A DNA stretch of 10,909 nt, from NCBI GenBank assembly GCA_005800405.1, contig SYFN01000084.1, positions 1 through 10,909 on the forward strand, written 5' to 3'. Source of the stretch: Burkholderiales bacterium (GTDB lineage Bacteria > Pseudomonadota > Gammaproteobacteria > Burkholderiales > Burkholderiaceae_D). A model generated the notes under the pieces. The model searched no databases. It saw only the letters and a program-made list of their open reading frames with translations, and was not told the DNA's origin. This document shows positions 1 to 7,482 of this stretch, piece after piece (positions within the stretch are counted from its first letter, which is position 1; each line of letters begins with the position of its first letter). Made by a program: the position numbers and the translations under genes.

Positions 1-336
1 CTGGATGACGCCACGATTGCCAAGTTCCAGAAAGAACTCGGCGCAATGGGTTACAAGTTCCAGTTCATCACGCTGGCTGGCTTCCATGCACTGAATTACT
101 CCATGTTCAATCTGGCCCATGGTTATGCAAGTAACCAGATGTCGGCATTCGTTGAACTGCAGGAGGCTGAATTTGCCGCTGCAGAAAAAGGCTTCACCGC
201 GGTCAAGCATCAGCGCGAAGTCGGTACCGGTTATTTTGATGCGGTGACTCAGGCGATTCAGCAAGGTCAGTCGTCAACGACTTCGCTGCATGGCTCTACC
301 GAAGACGAGCAGTTCTTCGACAGGAAGGTCGCTTAA
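1..336 (+). CDS. aceA: Isocitrate lyase, C-terminal fragment (5' end outside window)
   Basis: This is the last 111 codons of isocitrate lyase, which cleaves isocitrate to glyoxylate and succinate in the glyoxylate shunt in the cytoplasm. The reading frame is open from base 1 and ends at TAA (334-336). The visible part has the family's C-terminal signature: a [14 protein letters not shown] stretch, then [13 protein letters not shown], a [12 protein letters not shown] segment, and the tail [11 protein letters not shown] near the end. The catalytic KKCGH region lies upstream and is not in the window. Translation in this frame starts before the internal ATG at 46, so that ATG is not the start. 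The gene is followed by a strong terminator, so it is not co-transcribed with rlmJ. Identification is based on recognised family residues. Confidence 0.93.
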   Translation: MDDATIAKFQKELGAMGYKFQFITLAGFHALNYSMFNLAHGYASNQMSAFVELQEAEFAAAEKGFTAVKHQREVGTGYFDAVTQAIQQGQSSTTSLHGSTEDEQFFDRKVA

Positions 337-368
337 AAAGCACAAAGTCGCTGAGTACCCCATAAAGG

Positions 369-401
369 AAGGCCACACCTCAACTGGGTGTGGCCTTTTT
401 T
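369..401 (+). terminator. Intrinsic terminator downstream of aceA
   Basis: A perfect 9-bp GC-rich stem, GGCCACACC (371-379) pairing with GGTGTGGCC (387-395), encloses a 7-base loop and is followed by a run of six T (396-401). Two A-T pairs (369-370 with 396-397) can extend the stem. It lies 33 bases after the aceA stop codon and has the classic Rho-independent form. Confidence 0.92.
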
Positions 402-421
402 ATTACCCTAACCGGACTTGG

Positions 422-427
422 TAGAAT
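422..427 (+). promoter_or_regulatory. Candidate -10 element for rlmJ-greB
   Basis: TAGAAT matches the sigma-70 -10 consensus at five of six positions and lies 27 bases before the rlmJ start, just after the aceA terminator where a promoter is needed. No good -35 hexamer sits 16-18 bases upstream (the area is T-rich and overlaps the terminator tract), so the call rests on the -10 and on context. Confidence 0.35.
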
Positions 428-454
428 CCGGGTTCTGTCCTCTCCTTCCCCACC

Positions 455-1369
455 ATGTTCAGCTATCGCCACGGTTTTCACGCAGGTAATCACGCCGATG
501 TGCTCAAGCATTGCGTACTGACGCAACTTCTTGGCTATCTGAATCAGAAACCCGCGCCGTACATGGTGATTGATACCCATGCAGGTGCGGGTGTCTACCA
601 GCTCGACAGTGATTACGCGACCAAGAGCGGCGAATCCGACGAGGGGGTGGCGCTGCTGTGGGGCAGGGATGACGCTCCGGCTGCGGTCAATGCGTATCTT
701 CAGGTGATCCGAGACATGAACCCCGCTGGTCGGCTGCGTCACTATCCCGGATCGCCATTTCTGGCCGAACGTCTGATGCGTGATCATGACCGCTTGCGTG
801 TCTTCGAGATGCATCCCACGGACAGCAAACTCCTGGCCGAAAATTTTCGCAAATTGGAAGCCCATGCGGCGGCCAATGGCCAAAAATCCAGCGCGCGTGG
901 TACACGAGTGCAACTGCGGCGTGCCGATGGCATCTCCGGTCTCAAAGCTTTGTTACCGCCGCCATCACGTCGTGGTCTGATCCTGATGGATCCCTCGTAT
1001 GAAGACAAGGATGACTACCGCAAGGTAAAGGTCGCCATCGAGGATGCACAAAAACGTTTTGCGACGGGTACCTACGCTATCTGGTACCCGGTACTGGGCC
1101 GACTCGAGTCGCAGCAGCTGCCGGAGCGTTTGAAACGTATTGCGGCACCCGAGTGGTTAAACGTGACCTTGACGGTCGCTGGTCCCACGGCGCAGGAGCA
1201 GGGACTGCGCAGCAGCGGCATGTTCATCATGAATCCACCCTGGACGCTAGAGGCAACACTCAAGGACGTCATGCCCTGGCTGACCCAAGCTTTGGCGCGG
1301 GATGATGGTGCGCGTTTCGTCATTCAGACGGGTAAGGCGGCAAAACCCGCGAAAGAGCTAGCAGAATGA
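455..1369 (+). CDS. rlmJ: 23S rRNA (adenine(2030)-N6)-methyltransferase RlmJ
   Basis: RlmJ uses S-adenosylmethionine to methylate N6 of A2030 in 23S rRNA. The 304-residue product opens with the family hallmark SYRHGFHAGNHADVLKH (residues 3-19). The SAM-binding motif I, DTHAGAG, is at 40-46, and the catalytic N6-adenine motif is at 179-183 as DPSYE. E. coli RlmJ has DPPY there, so the second proline is replaced by serine; this may simply be the norm in this clade. A conserved MNPPW segment is at 259-263. The protein is about 24 residues longer than the E. coli protein (about 280). The ATG at 455 is chosen because the conserved N terminus starts immediately after it; no clear Shine-Dalgarno sequence precedes it. 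Its stop overlaps the greB start by four bases, implying coupled translation. Confidence 0.93.
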   Translation: MFSYRHGFHAGNHADVLKHCVLTQLLGYLNQKPAPYMVIDTHAGAGVYQLDSDYATKSGESDEGVALLWGRDDAPAAVNAYLQVIRDMNPAGRLRHYPGSPFLAERLMRDHDRLRVFEMHPTDSKLLAENFRKLEAHAAANGQKSSARGTRVQLRRADGISGLKALLPPPSRRGLILMDPSYEDKDDYRKVKVAIEDAQKRFATGTYAIWYPVLGRLESQQLPERLKRIAAPEWLNVTLTVAGPTAQEQGLRSSGMFIMNPPWTLEATLKDVMPWLTQALARDDGARFVIQTGKAAKPAKELAE

Positions 1370-1920
1370 ACAAGGCATTCGTCAAAGAATCCGATGGCGA
1401 TGAAGAGGATGAGGTTGGTTTGCCACCGATCCCTGCAGGGGCCAAAAATTACATCACGCCGCAGGGCTATCAGCGCATACGAGAAGAACTGCTGCAGCTG
1501 ATTGACACCGAGCGGCCCGAGGTCGTCAAAATCGTTCACTGGGCAGCATCGAACGGAGATCGTTCCGAGAACGGTGACTATATCTACGGCAAGCGTCGGC
1601 TGCGCGAGATAGACCGCCGCATTCGCTTCCTTACCAAGCGACTTGACCTTGCAGAGGTTGTTGATCCCAGTATTCATCAAGGCAGTGACCAGGTTTTTTT
1701 CGGTGCCACGGTGACTTATCTGAACAGCTCTGGTGTTGAACAAACCATTACGATCGTAGGTATTGATGAGCTCGATCCTTTGAAGGGCAAGATCAGCTGG
1801 GTATCACCGGTGGCGCGTGCATTGACCAAATCACGCGAAGGCGATGTCGTTACGCTGACCACGCCTGCAGGCGAGGATGAACTGGAAATTCTCAGCGTCA
1901 CATACCCGTCACCGGCTTGA
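1366..1920 (+). CDS. greB: Transcription elongation factor GreB
   Basis: GreB enters the RNA polymerase secondary channel and stimulates cleavage of backtracked transcripts. The 184-residue product has an N-terminal coiled-coil domain (about 30-98) beginning YITPQGY. Its tip, GDRSENGDY (64-72), holds the two acidic residues D65 and E68, equivalent to D41 and E44 of the E. coli protein. RRLREIDRRIRFL (77-89) is diagnostic for GreB rather than GreA. The C-terminal FKBP-like domain runs from about 107 to 180 (VFFGATV, then SPVARAL). An acidic N-terminal extension of about 24 residues (ESDGDEEDE) is absent from E. coli GreB. The ATG is embedded in the rlmJ stop (ATGA), with a purine-rich AAAGAG (1352-1357) as a plausible ribosome binding site. 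Confidence 0.95.
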   Translation: MNKAFVKESDGDEEDEVGLPPIPAGAKNYITPQGYQRIREELLQLIDTERPEVVKIVHWAASNGDRSENGDYIYGKRRLREIDRRIRFLTKRLDLAEVVDPSIHQGSDQVFFGATVTYLNSSGVEQTITIVGIDELDPLKGKISWVSPVARALTKSREGDVVTLTTPAGEDELEILSVTYPSPA

Positions 1921-1971
1921 CGTAAAATTATGGTTCTGCACTTTTTGGTGCTGACCCAGACCGGACTCTGC

Positions 1972-2496
1972 ATGCCGATCATTTTCCCAACACTGAACCA
2001 CCCGCTGCGCGTTTCACTTGCCGCCGAAATTCATTCGAGGCCACCCATTCGTCTCGAAGTGCCTGAGCGGATCACTCAGATGGCAGTACATGGCCGTAAT
2101 GAACCCTCGTCAGGGCGACTTGGTGTACAGACGGAACTGCTGGCTTCCTTGTGCGTGCAGTTCGGGGTGACGCCGCCCGCTGATGAGGCACGGTATTTTT
2201 TTCATGACTTCGGCCGCTTTCGACTGAAGTGGGAATGCCACACCGAATTTGCCAGCTATACCTTTGTGGCTGGCATGCGAACGCCCCGATCACCCGACAA
2301 TTTGTTTGGCCAGATGCCCTCGGCCGATTTGCCCGAGGCCTGGCTACTGCGTCTTCAGGGTCTCTTGATGGTGGCGACGCATATCGTTCTGGAAAAAGCG
2401 AGTGAATCCGCTGCCGAGGCCGTACCCCATATGCGGCGGCTGTTTGAGGGCAATCCCGTGGTCGGATGCGAAGCCTCGGAGGCGGCGCAGGTTTAG
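1972..2496 (+). CDS. DUF3422 N-terminal fragment (truncated at amber)
   Basis: If translation stops at the amber, this gives a 174-residue soluble fragment; an upstream in-frame ATG at 1930 would add 14 residues. It carries the conserved N-terminal DUF3422 features: NHPLRVSLAAEIHSRPP at about residues 10-26 and RFRLKWECHTEFASYTF about two-thirds of the way along. QMPSADLPEAWL and ATHIVLE follow. No membrane segment is present, so this fragment would lack the C-terminal anchor. It begins 51 bases after the greB stop and may be co-transcribed with greB. A TAAAAT hexamer at 1923-1928 could serve as a -10 element but has no convincing -35. Confidence 0.55.
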   Translation: MPIIFPTLNHPLRVSLAAEIHSRPPIRLEVPERITQMAVHGRNEPSSGRLGVQTELLASLCVQFGVTPPADEARYFFHDFGRFRLKWECHTEFASYTFVAGMRTPRSPDNLFGQMPSADLPEAWLLRLQGLLMVATHIVLEKASESAAEAVPHMRRLFEGNPVVGCEASEAAQV

Positions 2497-2508
2497 ACAG
2501 ATTTTCAG

Positions 2509-3318
2509 GTGCATGCGGATGGTTTTGTGCGCTTTGTCGTGCGCGATGGTGGTCTGAAGGGCCAGCAGGCCGGGCGTCTGGTGCAGCGGCTTTTGGAAAT
2601 CGAAACCTATCGGATGATGGCCTTGCTTGGTTTGCCGCATGCGCAGCGAGCCACGCCAGTGCTCAATGCGATCGAAGCCGAGCTGGCGTCATTGACCTCG
2701 GCGATGGTGGAAATGGATCAGCCAGACCGGCATGACGATGCCGAGGGCATGGCGAGAGAGCAGTCCCTGCTGGAAGAAATTACTTCACTGGCTGCGCGCC
2801 TGGAGCAGCTGGCCGTCGATAACAGTTACCGATTTTCTGCTTCCAATGCCTATTTCAATCTGGTGAATTCGCGTATCGAAGAGCTACGCGAGCGTCGGAT
2901 TCAGGGCATACCCACCGTCGCTGAGTTTATGCATCGACGTCTGACGCCGGCGATGAATACCTGCATGGCAGCCTCACGTCGTCAGGAATTGCTGGCCGAG
3001 CGTATCGCCAATACCAATTCTCTGTTGCGAACCCGCGTTGGTATTCGTCAGGAGCAGCAGAACAACAAAATTCTGGAATCCATGAATACGCGCGCCGCGC
3101 AGCAATTGCGATTGCAGCAGGCGGTGGAGGGCTTATCGGTCGTTGCCGTCTCTTACTACCTGGCGGGTTTGATCAGCTATGGCGGGAAGGCAGCAAAAGC
3201 TTCGGGTCTGCGTATCGAACCGGATCTGGTCACCGGCCTTGCGGTGCCTGTGGTGGCTTTGGTTGTTTGGCTAGGGATACGCCAGCTACAAAAAAAGGTC
3301 AAACGCAAAGCGCCTTGA
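2509..3318 (+). CDS. DUF3422 C-terminal fragment (possible reinitiation product)
   Basis: The part after the amber is open for 273 codons. The first in-frame start is GTG at 2509, 12 bases past the TAG, giving 269 residues; a GGAGG at 2478-2482 lies too far upstream (26 bases) to be a normal ribosome binding site for it. The fragment has the conserved DUF3422 core GRLVQRLLEIETYRMMALL, then a long helical stretch rich in Q, R and E (coiled-coil-like). Two hydrophobic segments end the protein: full-length residues 388-403 and 419-436, separated by a short loop with YGG. A basic tail, QKKVKRKAP, follows. The layout suggests an inner-membrane anchor with a cytoplasmic N-terminal bulk. Whether this piece is translated is unknown. 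Confidence 0.5.
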   Translation: MHADGFVRFVVRDGGLKGQQAGRLVQRLLEIETYRMMALLGLPHAQRATPVLNAIEAELASLTSAMVEMDQPDRHDDAEGMAREQSLLEEITSLAARLEQLAVDNSYRFSASNAYFNLVNSRIEELRERRIQGIPTVAEFMHRRLTPAMNTCMAASRRQELLAERIANTNSLLRTRVGIRQEQQNNKILESMNTRAAQQLRLQQAVEGLSVVAVSYYLAGLISYGGKAAKASGLRIEPDLVTGLAVPVVALVVWLGIRQLQKKVKRKAP

Positions 3319-3371
3319 TAGGGTTTTGATGTGGATGTCGGAGAGGCGTGTGTTGGATACGCCTGGTGATA

Positions 3372-5618
3372 TCAAGAGCGTTCCCGCAAAATTCTTTCCA
3401 CACCTTTGACGCGTCTGACGTTGCGCATTAAGCGTGCAAGGTGAACGCGGTCTTCGACCTGGACTGTGAAGCGTAGCTCGGTCATTGGGCTGCTGCTGCC
3501 TTCGTCCATGCCCACATGCACGATGTTTGAATCGGACTCGTTGATTTCTGCCGCAAGTCTTGCCAGTGCACCTTTCTCATCCTGCAGCAGGACACGAATA
3601 CGGCTCTCGAAGCGCCGCGCATGCTCATTGGCCCAGCTCACATCGATCCAGCGTCCTGGTTCCTTTGTCCGCAGTCGTTTGGCTACCTCACATTCGGCCG
3701 CGTGCACGGACAGCGTCTGATCGCGACGCAGATGACCCGTCAACGCATCGCCTGGGATGGGCAGACAACAAGGCGCAAGCTGTACCGACGAGGCGGGCTC
3801 ATGACCGGTGATGATGACGGGCTTGATCTTGGTGCCGGTTTGAGCCTCTGGCACACTTTGCTTGCCAGATTTACCCTGAATCAGTCCGTGTATATGCCGC
3901 GCAACCAGCATCGCCATACGCTTGCCAACGCCAATCTCGGCGAATAGATCGCTCACAGATTTGGCGCTCGTGTCATGAATCAGCCGCTCGCCAATGTCGG
4001 GTGGTATTGTCGTGGGAAGATCCAGCGCTGCCAGCGATTGCTCCAACAGCATGCGGCCCAGCTCGATGGCTTCCTCGCGATCGATGGTGCGCAGATGATT
4101 GCGTATCGCTGAGCGCGCCTTGCCGGTTCGTACAAAGGTCAGCCAGTTCGGTGTTGGGCGGGCATCATCAGAGACATCAATACCAACAATGTCACCGTTG
4201 CGCAGCTCGGTTTTCAGTGTAGCGGGCTCATGGTTGATGCGTGCAGACACCGCTCGATCGCCGATGTCGGTGTGAATGGTATACGCAAAATCCAGCGCAG
4301 TAGCACCGCGCGGTAAGGCAATGATCGTAGATTTGGGTGTGAACACGTAAACGGAATCGGGGAACAGATCTACTTTTACATGTTCCAGAAATTCAGCCGA
4401 GTCACCAGTCTGATGCTGGATATCAAGCAGTGATTGCAGCCAAGCGTGTGTGCGCTGTTGCAGATCGGTTAGCTGGCCGTCTTCATTTTTGTAGAGCCAG
4501 TGCGCGGCGACACCCGATTCGGCCACGTGGTGCATTTCTTCGGTGCGGATCTGGAATTCAACCGGGGTGCCATACGGACCAATCAATGTGGTGTGTAGCG
4601 ACTGATAGCCGTTAAGCTTAGGTATCGCGATGTAATCCTTAAACTTGCCCGGCATGGGCTTGAACATGGCGTGCAGAGTACCCAGTGCAACATAACAATT
4701 CGCAAAACTATTGACCACTATGCGAAAGCCGTAGACATCCAGTACCTGAGAAAAGCTCAGGTGCTTGTTGCGCATCTTGCGATAGACGCCGTAGAGCGTT
4801 TTTTCGCGGCCGTACACGCCGGCTTCGATACCCGCATTCGCCAGACCCTGTTTTACCGTTTCCAGAATCTTGCTGACCAGCTCGCGCCGGTTACCTCGTG
4901 CTGCACGTACGGCCTTGGAAAGGGTGCGATACCGCAGTGGCAGCATGTGCGAGAACGACAAGTCCTGAAGTTCGCGATAAATATTGTTCAGGCCCAAGCG
5001 GTGCGCGATAGGCACATAGACTTCGAGAGTCTCGCGGGCGATGCGCCGGCGTTTATCGGGCGCCATGGCATCGAGCGTGCGCATATTGTGCAGACGGTCC
5101 GCGAGTTTGACGAGAATGACGCGCACATCGCGGGCCATGGCCAGCAACATCTTGCGGAAATTTTCGGCCTGTTGCTCTATCTGACTCTGGAACTCGATCT
5201 TGTCGAGTTTGGACAGGCCATCGACCAAGGCTGCGACCGGGGCGCCAAAGCGTTCGATCAATTCGTCTTTTTTGACATCCTGATCTTCCATCACATCATG
5301 AAGCAGCGCCGCCATGATGGCCTGTGCATCGAGCTTCCAGTCGGCACAGATTTCAGCCACGGCAATCGGATGCGAGATGTAGGGCTCACCCGACTTGCGG
5401 ACCTGACCCAGATGCATTTCATCCGAGAAGCGGTAGGCTTCCTTGATTTTTTTCAGCTCGGATGGATTCAGGTATTCCGACAGCCGGTTGACCAGCTGGG
5501 TAACAGAGGCCACCCCAGCGACAGGGGCGGATTCGTCAAATGAGGCTTTTATGGGCGCAGCGGGTGGCGACTTCCGACGGACGGAAGTGGCAGGGGTATC
5601 GGCGGAAACCGGATTCAT
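3372..5618 (-). CDS. spoT: Bifunctional (p)ppGpp synthetase/hydrolase (SpoT/Rel family)
   Basis: The enzyme makes (p)ppGpp from ATP plus GTP/GDP and hydrolyses it, setting the stringent response. The 748-residue product has an N-terminal HD hydrolase domain with SHP at 82-84, the HD pair in LLHDVMED (105-112) and KLADRLHN (171-178). The synthetase domain follows (about 265-375) with GREKTLYGVYRKM and KFKDYIAIPKLNGYQSLHT; the basic KFKD version of this motif is the bifunctional type, unlike the acidic RelA type. A TGS domain spans about 413-475, a conserved CC pair is at 617-618, and an ACT domain runs from about 670 to 745. Both catalytic halves look intact. The frame stays open to ATG 5720, but that start would overlap rpoZ; ATG 5618 leaves a 37-base gap and matches the family length. 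It is last in the yicC-gmk-rpoZ-spoT run and converges with DUF3422. Confidence 0.95.
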   Translation of the reverse strand: MNPVSADTPATSVRRKSPPAAPIKASFDESAPVAGVASVTQLVNRLSEYLNPSELKKIKEAYRFSDEMHLGQVRKSGEPYISHPIAVAEICADWKLDAQAIMAALLHDVMEDQDVKKDELIERFGAPVAALVDGLSKLDKIEFQSQIEQQAENFRKMLLAMARDVRVILVKLADRLHNMRTLDAMAPDKRRRIARETLEVYVPIAHRLGLNNIYRELQDLSFSHMLPLRYRTLSKAVRAARGNRRELVSKILETVKQGLANAGIEAGVYGREKTLYGVYRKMRNKHLSFSQVLDVYGFRIVVNSFANCYVALGTLHAMFKPMPGKFKDYIAIPKLNGYQSLHTTLIGPYGTPVEFQIRTEEMHHVAESGVAAHWLYKNEDGQLTDLQQRTHAWLQSLLDIQHQTGDSAEFLEHVKVDLFPDSVYVFTPKSTIIALPRGATALDFAYTIHTDIGDRAVSARINHEPATLKTELRNGDIVGIDVSDDARPTPNWLTFVRTGKARSAIRNHLRTIDREEAIELGRMLLEQSLAALDLPTTIPPDIGERLIHDTSAKSVSDLFAEIGVGKRMAMLVARHIHGLIQGKSGKQSVPEAQTGTKIKPVIITGHEPASSVQLAPCCLPIPGDALTGHLRRDQTLSVHAAECEVAKRLRTKEPGRWIDVSWANEHARRFESRIRVLLQDEKGALARLAAEINESDSNIVHVGMDEGSSSPMTELRFTVQVEDRVHLARLMRNVRRVKGVERILRERS

Positions 5619-5655
5619 TCTGCTGGCCGACCCGACATGATGTTGGGACAGTTGT

Positions 5656-5859
5656 TCAGCTTGGCACTTTCTTGAGCATTTCGATGCCGACATGGCCTGC
5701 GGCGATTTCACGCAGCGCAATCACGGTTGCTTTGTCATCGCTGTCGACCTTGGGGGTATGACCCTGGAGGATCTGACGTGCGCGGTAGGTGGCGGCCAGA
5801 GTCAGTTGGAAGCGGTTGGGAATCTTTTTGAGACAGTCTTCGACAGTAATGCGAGCCAT
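5656..5859 (-). CDS. rpoZ: DNA-directed RNA polymerase omega subunit
   Basis: Omega helps fold and assemble beta' in RNA polymerase and, in E. coli, forms part of a ppGpp binding site. The 67-residue product begins [19 protein letters not shown] and contains ATYRARQI and [13 protein letters not shown], all characteristic of RpoZ. It is shorter than E. coli omega (about 91 residues), lacking the variable C-terminal tail, which is usual in betaproteobacteria. A strong AGGAGA (plus-strand 5864-5869) sits four bases before the ATG and fixes the start. It lies between gmk (21-base gap) and spoT. Confidence 0.95.
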   Translation of the reverse strand: MARITVEDCLKKIPNRFQLTLAATYRARQILQGHTPKVDSDDKATVIALREIAAGHVGIEMLKKVPS

Positions 5860-5880
5860 GCAATCTCCTGAGATGGGACG

Positions 5881-6573
5881 TTATTTCAAATGGACGTGGA
5901 TGTCATATTCGGCGAACAGAGCGCTGTTGCGCGAGGCCTGCTGAGAAAATCTGCACCGTGAGGCCTCGACGATCGCTGCCAGTTCTGACGAAGCGACAGC
6001 AAAATCTGCATTGATAATAACATAGTCGAATTCAGGAGCGTGGGCGATCTCTCCTGCTGCCGCCTGCACTCGGCGGGCAATGACATCCTCCGCATCCTGA
6101 CCCCGCGCGCGCAGTCTTTCCTCGAGCGTGGCAATTGACGGCGGTAGTACAAAAATACCCACCGCATCGGGGAAATACGCGCGTACTTGCTGCGCGCCTT
6201 GCCAATCGATTTCAAGCAGAACATCTTTACCGGCTTGTATTTTTTCTTCAATCACAAGGCGTGAGGTACCGTAAAGATTGCCGTGAACTTTTGCGGATTC
6301 CAGAAATTCGCCGTTGCGCTCGCGCTCCAAAAATTCTGTCTCGCTCACAAAAAAATACTCGCGTCCGTGAGATTCGCCTGGTCGCGGCGCGCGGGTTGTG
6401 AAAGAGACCGAGAGATGCAGATCAGGATCTCTTGCCATCAACCCCCTGACCAGCGATGATTTGCCAGCACCGGACGGTGCGGCTACAACAAACAGGCTGC
6501 CAGCGTGTGCAAAGGTGTTGGGCATAACGACGTTGGTCTCAATGGCGGTGGTTTCAGTGCGCGATCGGGTCAT
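5881..6573 (-). CDS. gmk: Guanylate kinase
   Basis: Gmk phosphorylates GMP to GDP with ATP and is essential for GTP supply. With the start at 6573 the product has 230 residues. The P-loop is [10 protein letters not shown] (32-41), the GMP-binding segment [11 protein letters not shown] is at 57-67, [11 protein letters not shown] at 121-131 and FDYVIIN at 182-188. The start is uncertain. ATG 6573 sits two bases after the yicC stop, which suits a tight operon, but it puts about 25 residues before the first beta strand. ATG 6525 (residue 17) would give 214 residues, closer to the usual length of about 205-215, with GAGA about 12 bases upstream. Neither has a strong ribosome binding site. Gmk product feeds the GTP/GDP pool used by SpoT, encoded two genes downstream. 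Confidence 0.95.
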   Translation of the reverse strand: MTRSRTETTAIETNVVMPNTFAHAGSLFVVAAPSGAGKSSLVRGLMARDPDLHLSVSFTTRAPRPGESHGREYFFVSETEFLERERNGEFLESAKVHGNLYGTSRLVIEEKIQAGKDVLLEIDWQGAQQVRAYFPDAVGIFVLPPSIATLEERLRARGQDAEDVIARRVQAAAGEIAHAPEFDYVIINADFAVASSELAAIVEASRCRFSQQASRNSALFAEYDIHVHLK

Positions 6574-6575
6574 GC

Positions 6576-7475
6576 TTATTCAAGGTTTTGTACTTGCTCG
6601 CGCATTTGTTCAATCAGCAGTTTCATTTGCATCGAGGCTTCTGACAATTCTTTGACAGCGGCTTTGGATCCCAGCGTATTGGCTTCGCGGTTGAGTTCTT
6701 GCATCATGAAATCCAGCCGCTTGCCAACCTGGCCGCCTTTTTTGAGAATCGCGCGCGTCTCAGTCAAATGGCCCGATAGTCGCGTGAGCTCCTCAGCCAC
6801 ATCCACACGGATGCCATAAAGCGTTACTTCCTGCCGAATGCGATCTTGCAGATCTGTTGGCAAGGTGCTGCCATCGCCTAAAGCCTGCCCGAGCACTTCT
6901 TGCATGCGCTCAATGGCTTTTTGGCGAAACTGTTCGACGGCCTGAGGCACCAGCGGTGTAATACGAGCGACGATTTGCTCGATATCGTCGATGCGCGAGA
7001 CCAGCATCGCCTCAAGCGATGCACCCTCACGCTGGCGCGACATTACAAACGCGTCCAGCGTATCCTTAAGAGCGGCCTGAACGTCAGCCTGAAGCGAATC
7101 CTGACTCAGCTCCGAATCCGACAGCACGCCTGGCCAGCGCAGCAACTCATTGACCGACATCGGACGTGCATTGCTGAAGGTGTCGAGCACGTTGTGCTGC
7201 GCTGTACCTAGCGCAGCGAGCAATGCCTCATTCACCGCGAGGCTGCTGCCGGATTGCTCCCTGCGGCCAAAAGAGAGGCGGCATTCGACTTTGCCGCGGG
7301 CGGTGCGCGACATGATCGCTTCTCGTAGCACGGGCTCGAGTGAGCGGAGTTCATCATTCATACGGAATTGCAAATCGAGGAAGCGCGAGTTCACGCTTTT
7401 GAGTTCGATTGTCAGCCTACCTGCATCACTTTCGCGCTTCACGACCGCATACCCGGTCATACTGCTGATAGTCAA
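6576..7475 (-). CDS. yicC: YicC-family endoribonuclease
   Basis: YicC proteins are a widespread family for which endoribonuclease activity has been reported in E. coli; the role here is inferred by homology. The 299-residue product has the N-terminal YicC domain with SMTGYA (5-10) and [12 protein letters not shown] (24-35). The C-terminal DUF1732 region has [13 protein letters not shown] (225-237) and [17 protein letters not shown] (251-267). Length is close to the E. coli protein (about 287). The start is a TTG at 7475, supported by AGGGG seven bases upstream and by the family pattern of a few residues before SMTG; the ATG at 7460 would remove that segment and sit 22 bases from the ribosome binding site. 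It is the first gene of the minus-strand run and ends two bases before gmk. Confidence 0.92.
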   Translation of the reverse strand: MTISSMTGYAVVKRESDAGRLTIELKSVNSRFLDLQFRMNDELRSLEPVLREAIMSRTARGKVECRLSFGRREQSGSSLAVNEALLAALGTAQHNVLDTFSNARPMSVNELLRWPGVLSDSELSQDSLQADVQAALKDTLDAFVMSRQREGASLEAMLVSRIDDIEQIVARITPLVPQAVEQFRQKAIERMQEVLGQALGDGSTLPTDLQDRIRQEVTLYGIRVDVAEELTRLSGHLTETRAILKKGGQVGKRLDFMMQELNREANTLGSKAAVKELSEASMQMKLLIEQMREQVQNLE

Positions 7476-7482
7476 GATAAGG

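Larger units (their letters stand above)
1972..3318 (+). pseudogene. DUF3422-family membrane protein, interrupted by in-frame amber codon
   Basis: The frame encodes a 448-codon DUF3422 protein broken only by a TAG at 2494-2496 (codon 175). Frame is identical on both sides and family residues continue without a gap: NPVVGCEASEAAQV, stop, then TDFQVHADGFVRF. This points to a single-base nonsense change (or a sequencing error) rather than an indel. The amber is one base from Trp, Tyr and Gln codons, among others. The start at ATG 1972 is preferred over ATG 1930 because the conserved NHPLR segment begins ten residues after it; neither start has a strong Shine-Dalgarno. No function is established for DUF3422 that I can name. 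It is either a recent pseudogene, two split products, or a full protein made by suppression of the amber; the sequence alone cannot decide. Confidence 0.8.

Noticed and set aside
380..913. Open minus-strand frame of 177 codons opposite rlmJ
   Set aside because: It would start inside rlmJ and end in the aceA terminator stem; no family resemblance.
1917..1945. Possible promoter between greB and DUF3422 (TTGACG at 1917 or TAAAAT at 1923)
   Set aside because: TTGACG has no good -10 at 16-18 bases, and TAAAAT has no good -35; neither makes a convincing pair.
1930..1971. Longer DUF3422 start at ATG 1930
   Set aside because: No ribosome binding site is present, and the family's conserved NHPLR segment is normally close to the N terminus, favouring ATG 1972.
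2461..2520. Frameshift or programmed recoding at the DUF3422 break
   Set aside because: Frame is identical on both sides, and there is no slippery run or evident downstream stem-loop, so a plain nonsense codon is the simplest reading.
4671..5543. Open plus-strand frame of 290 codons opposite spoT
   Set aside because: It is antisense to strongly conserved SpoT domains, has no recognisable family features, and is a typical shadow frame of GC-biased coding DNA.
5616..5720. Longer spoT start at ATG 5720
   Set aside because: It would overlap the last 65 bases of rpoZ and add residues of no family resemblance; ATG 5618 gives the expected length.
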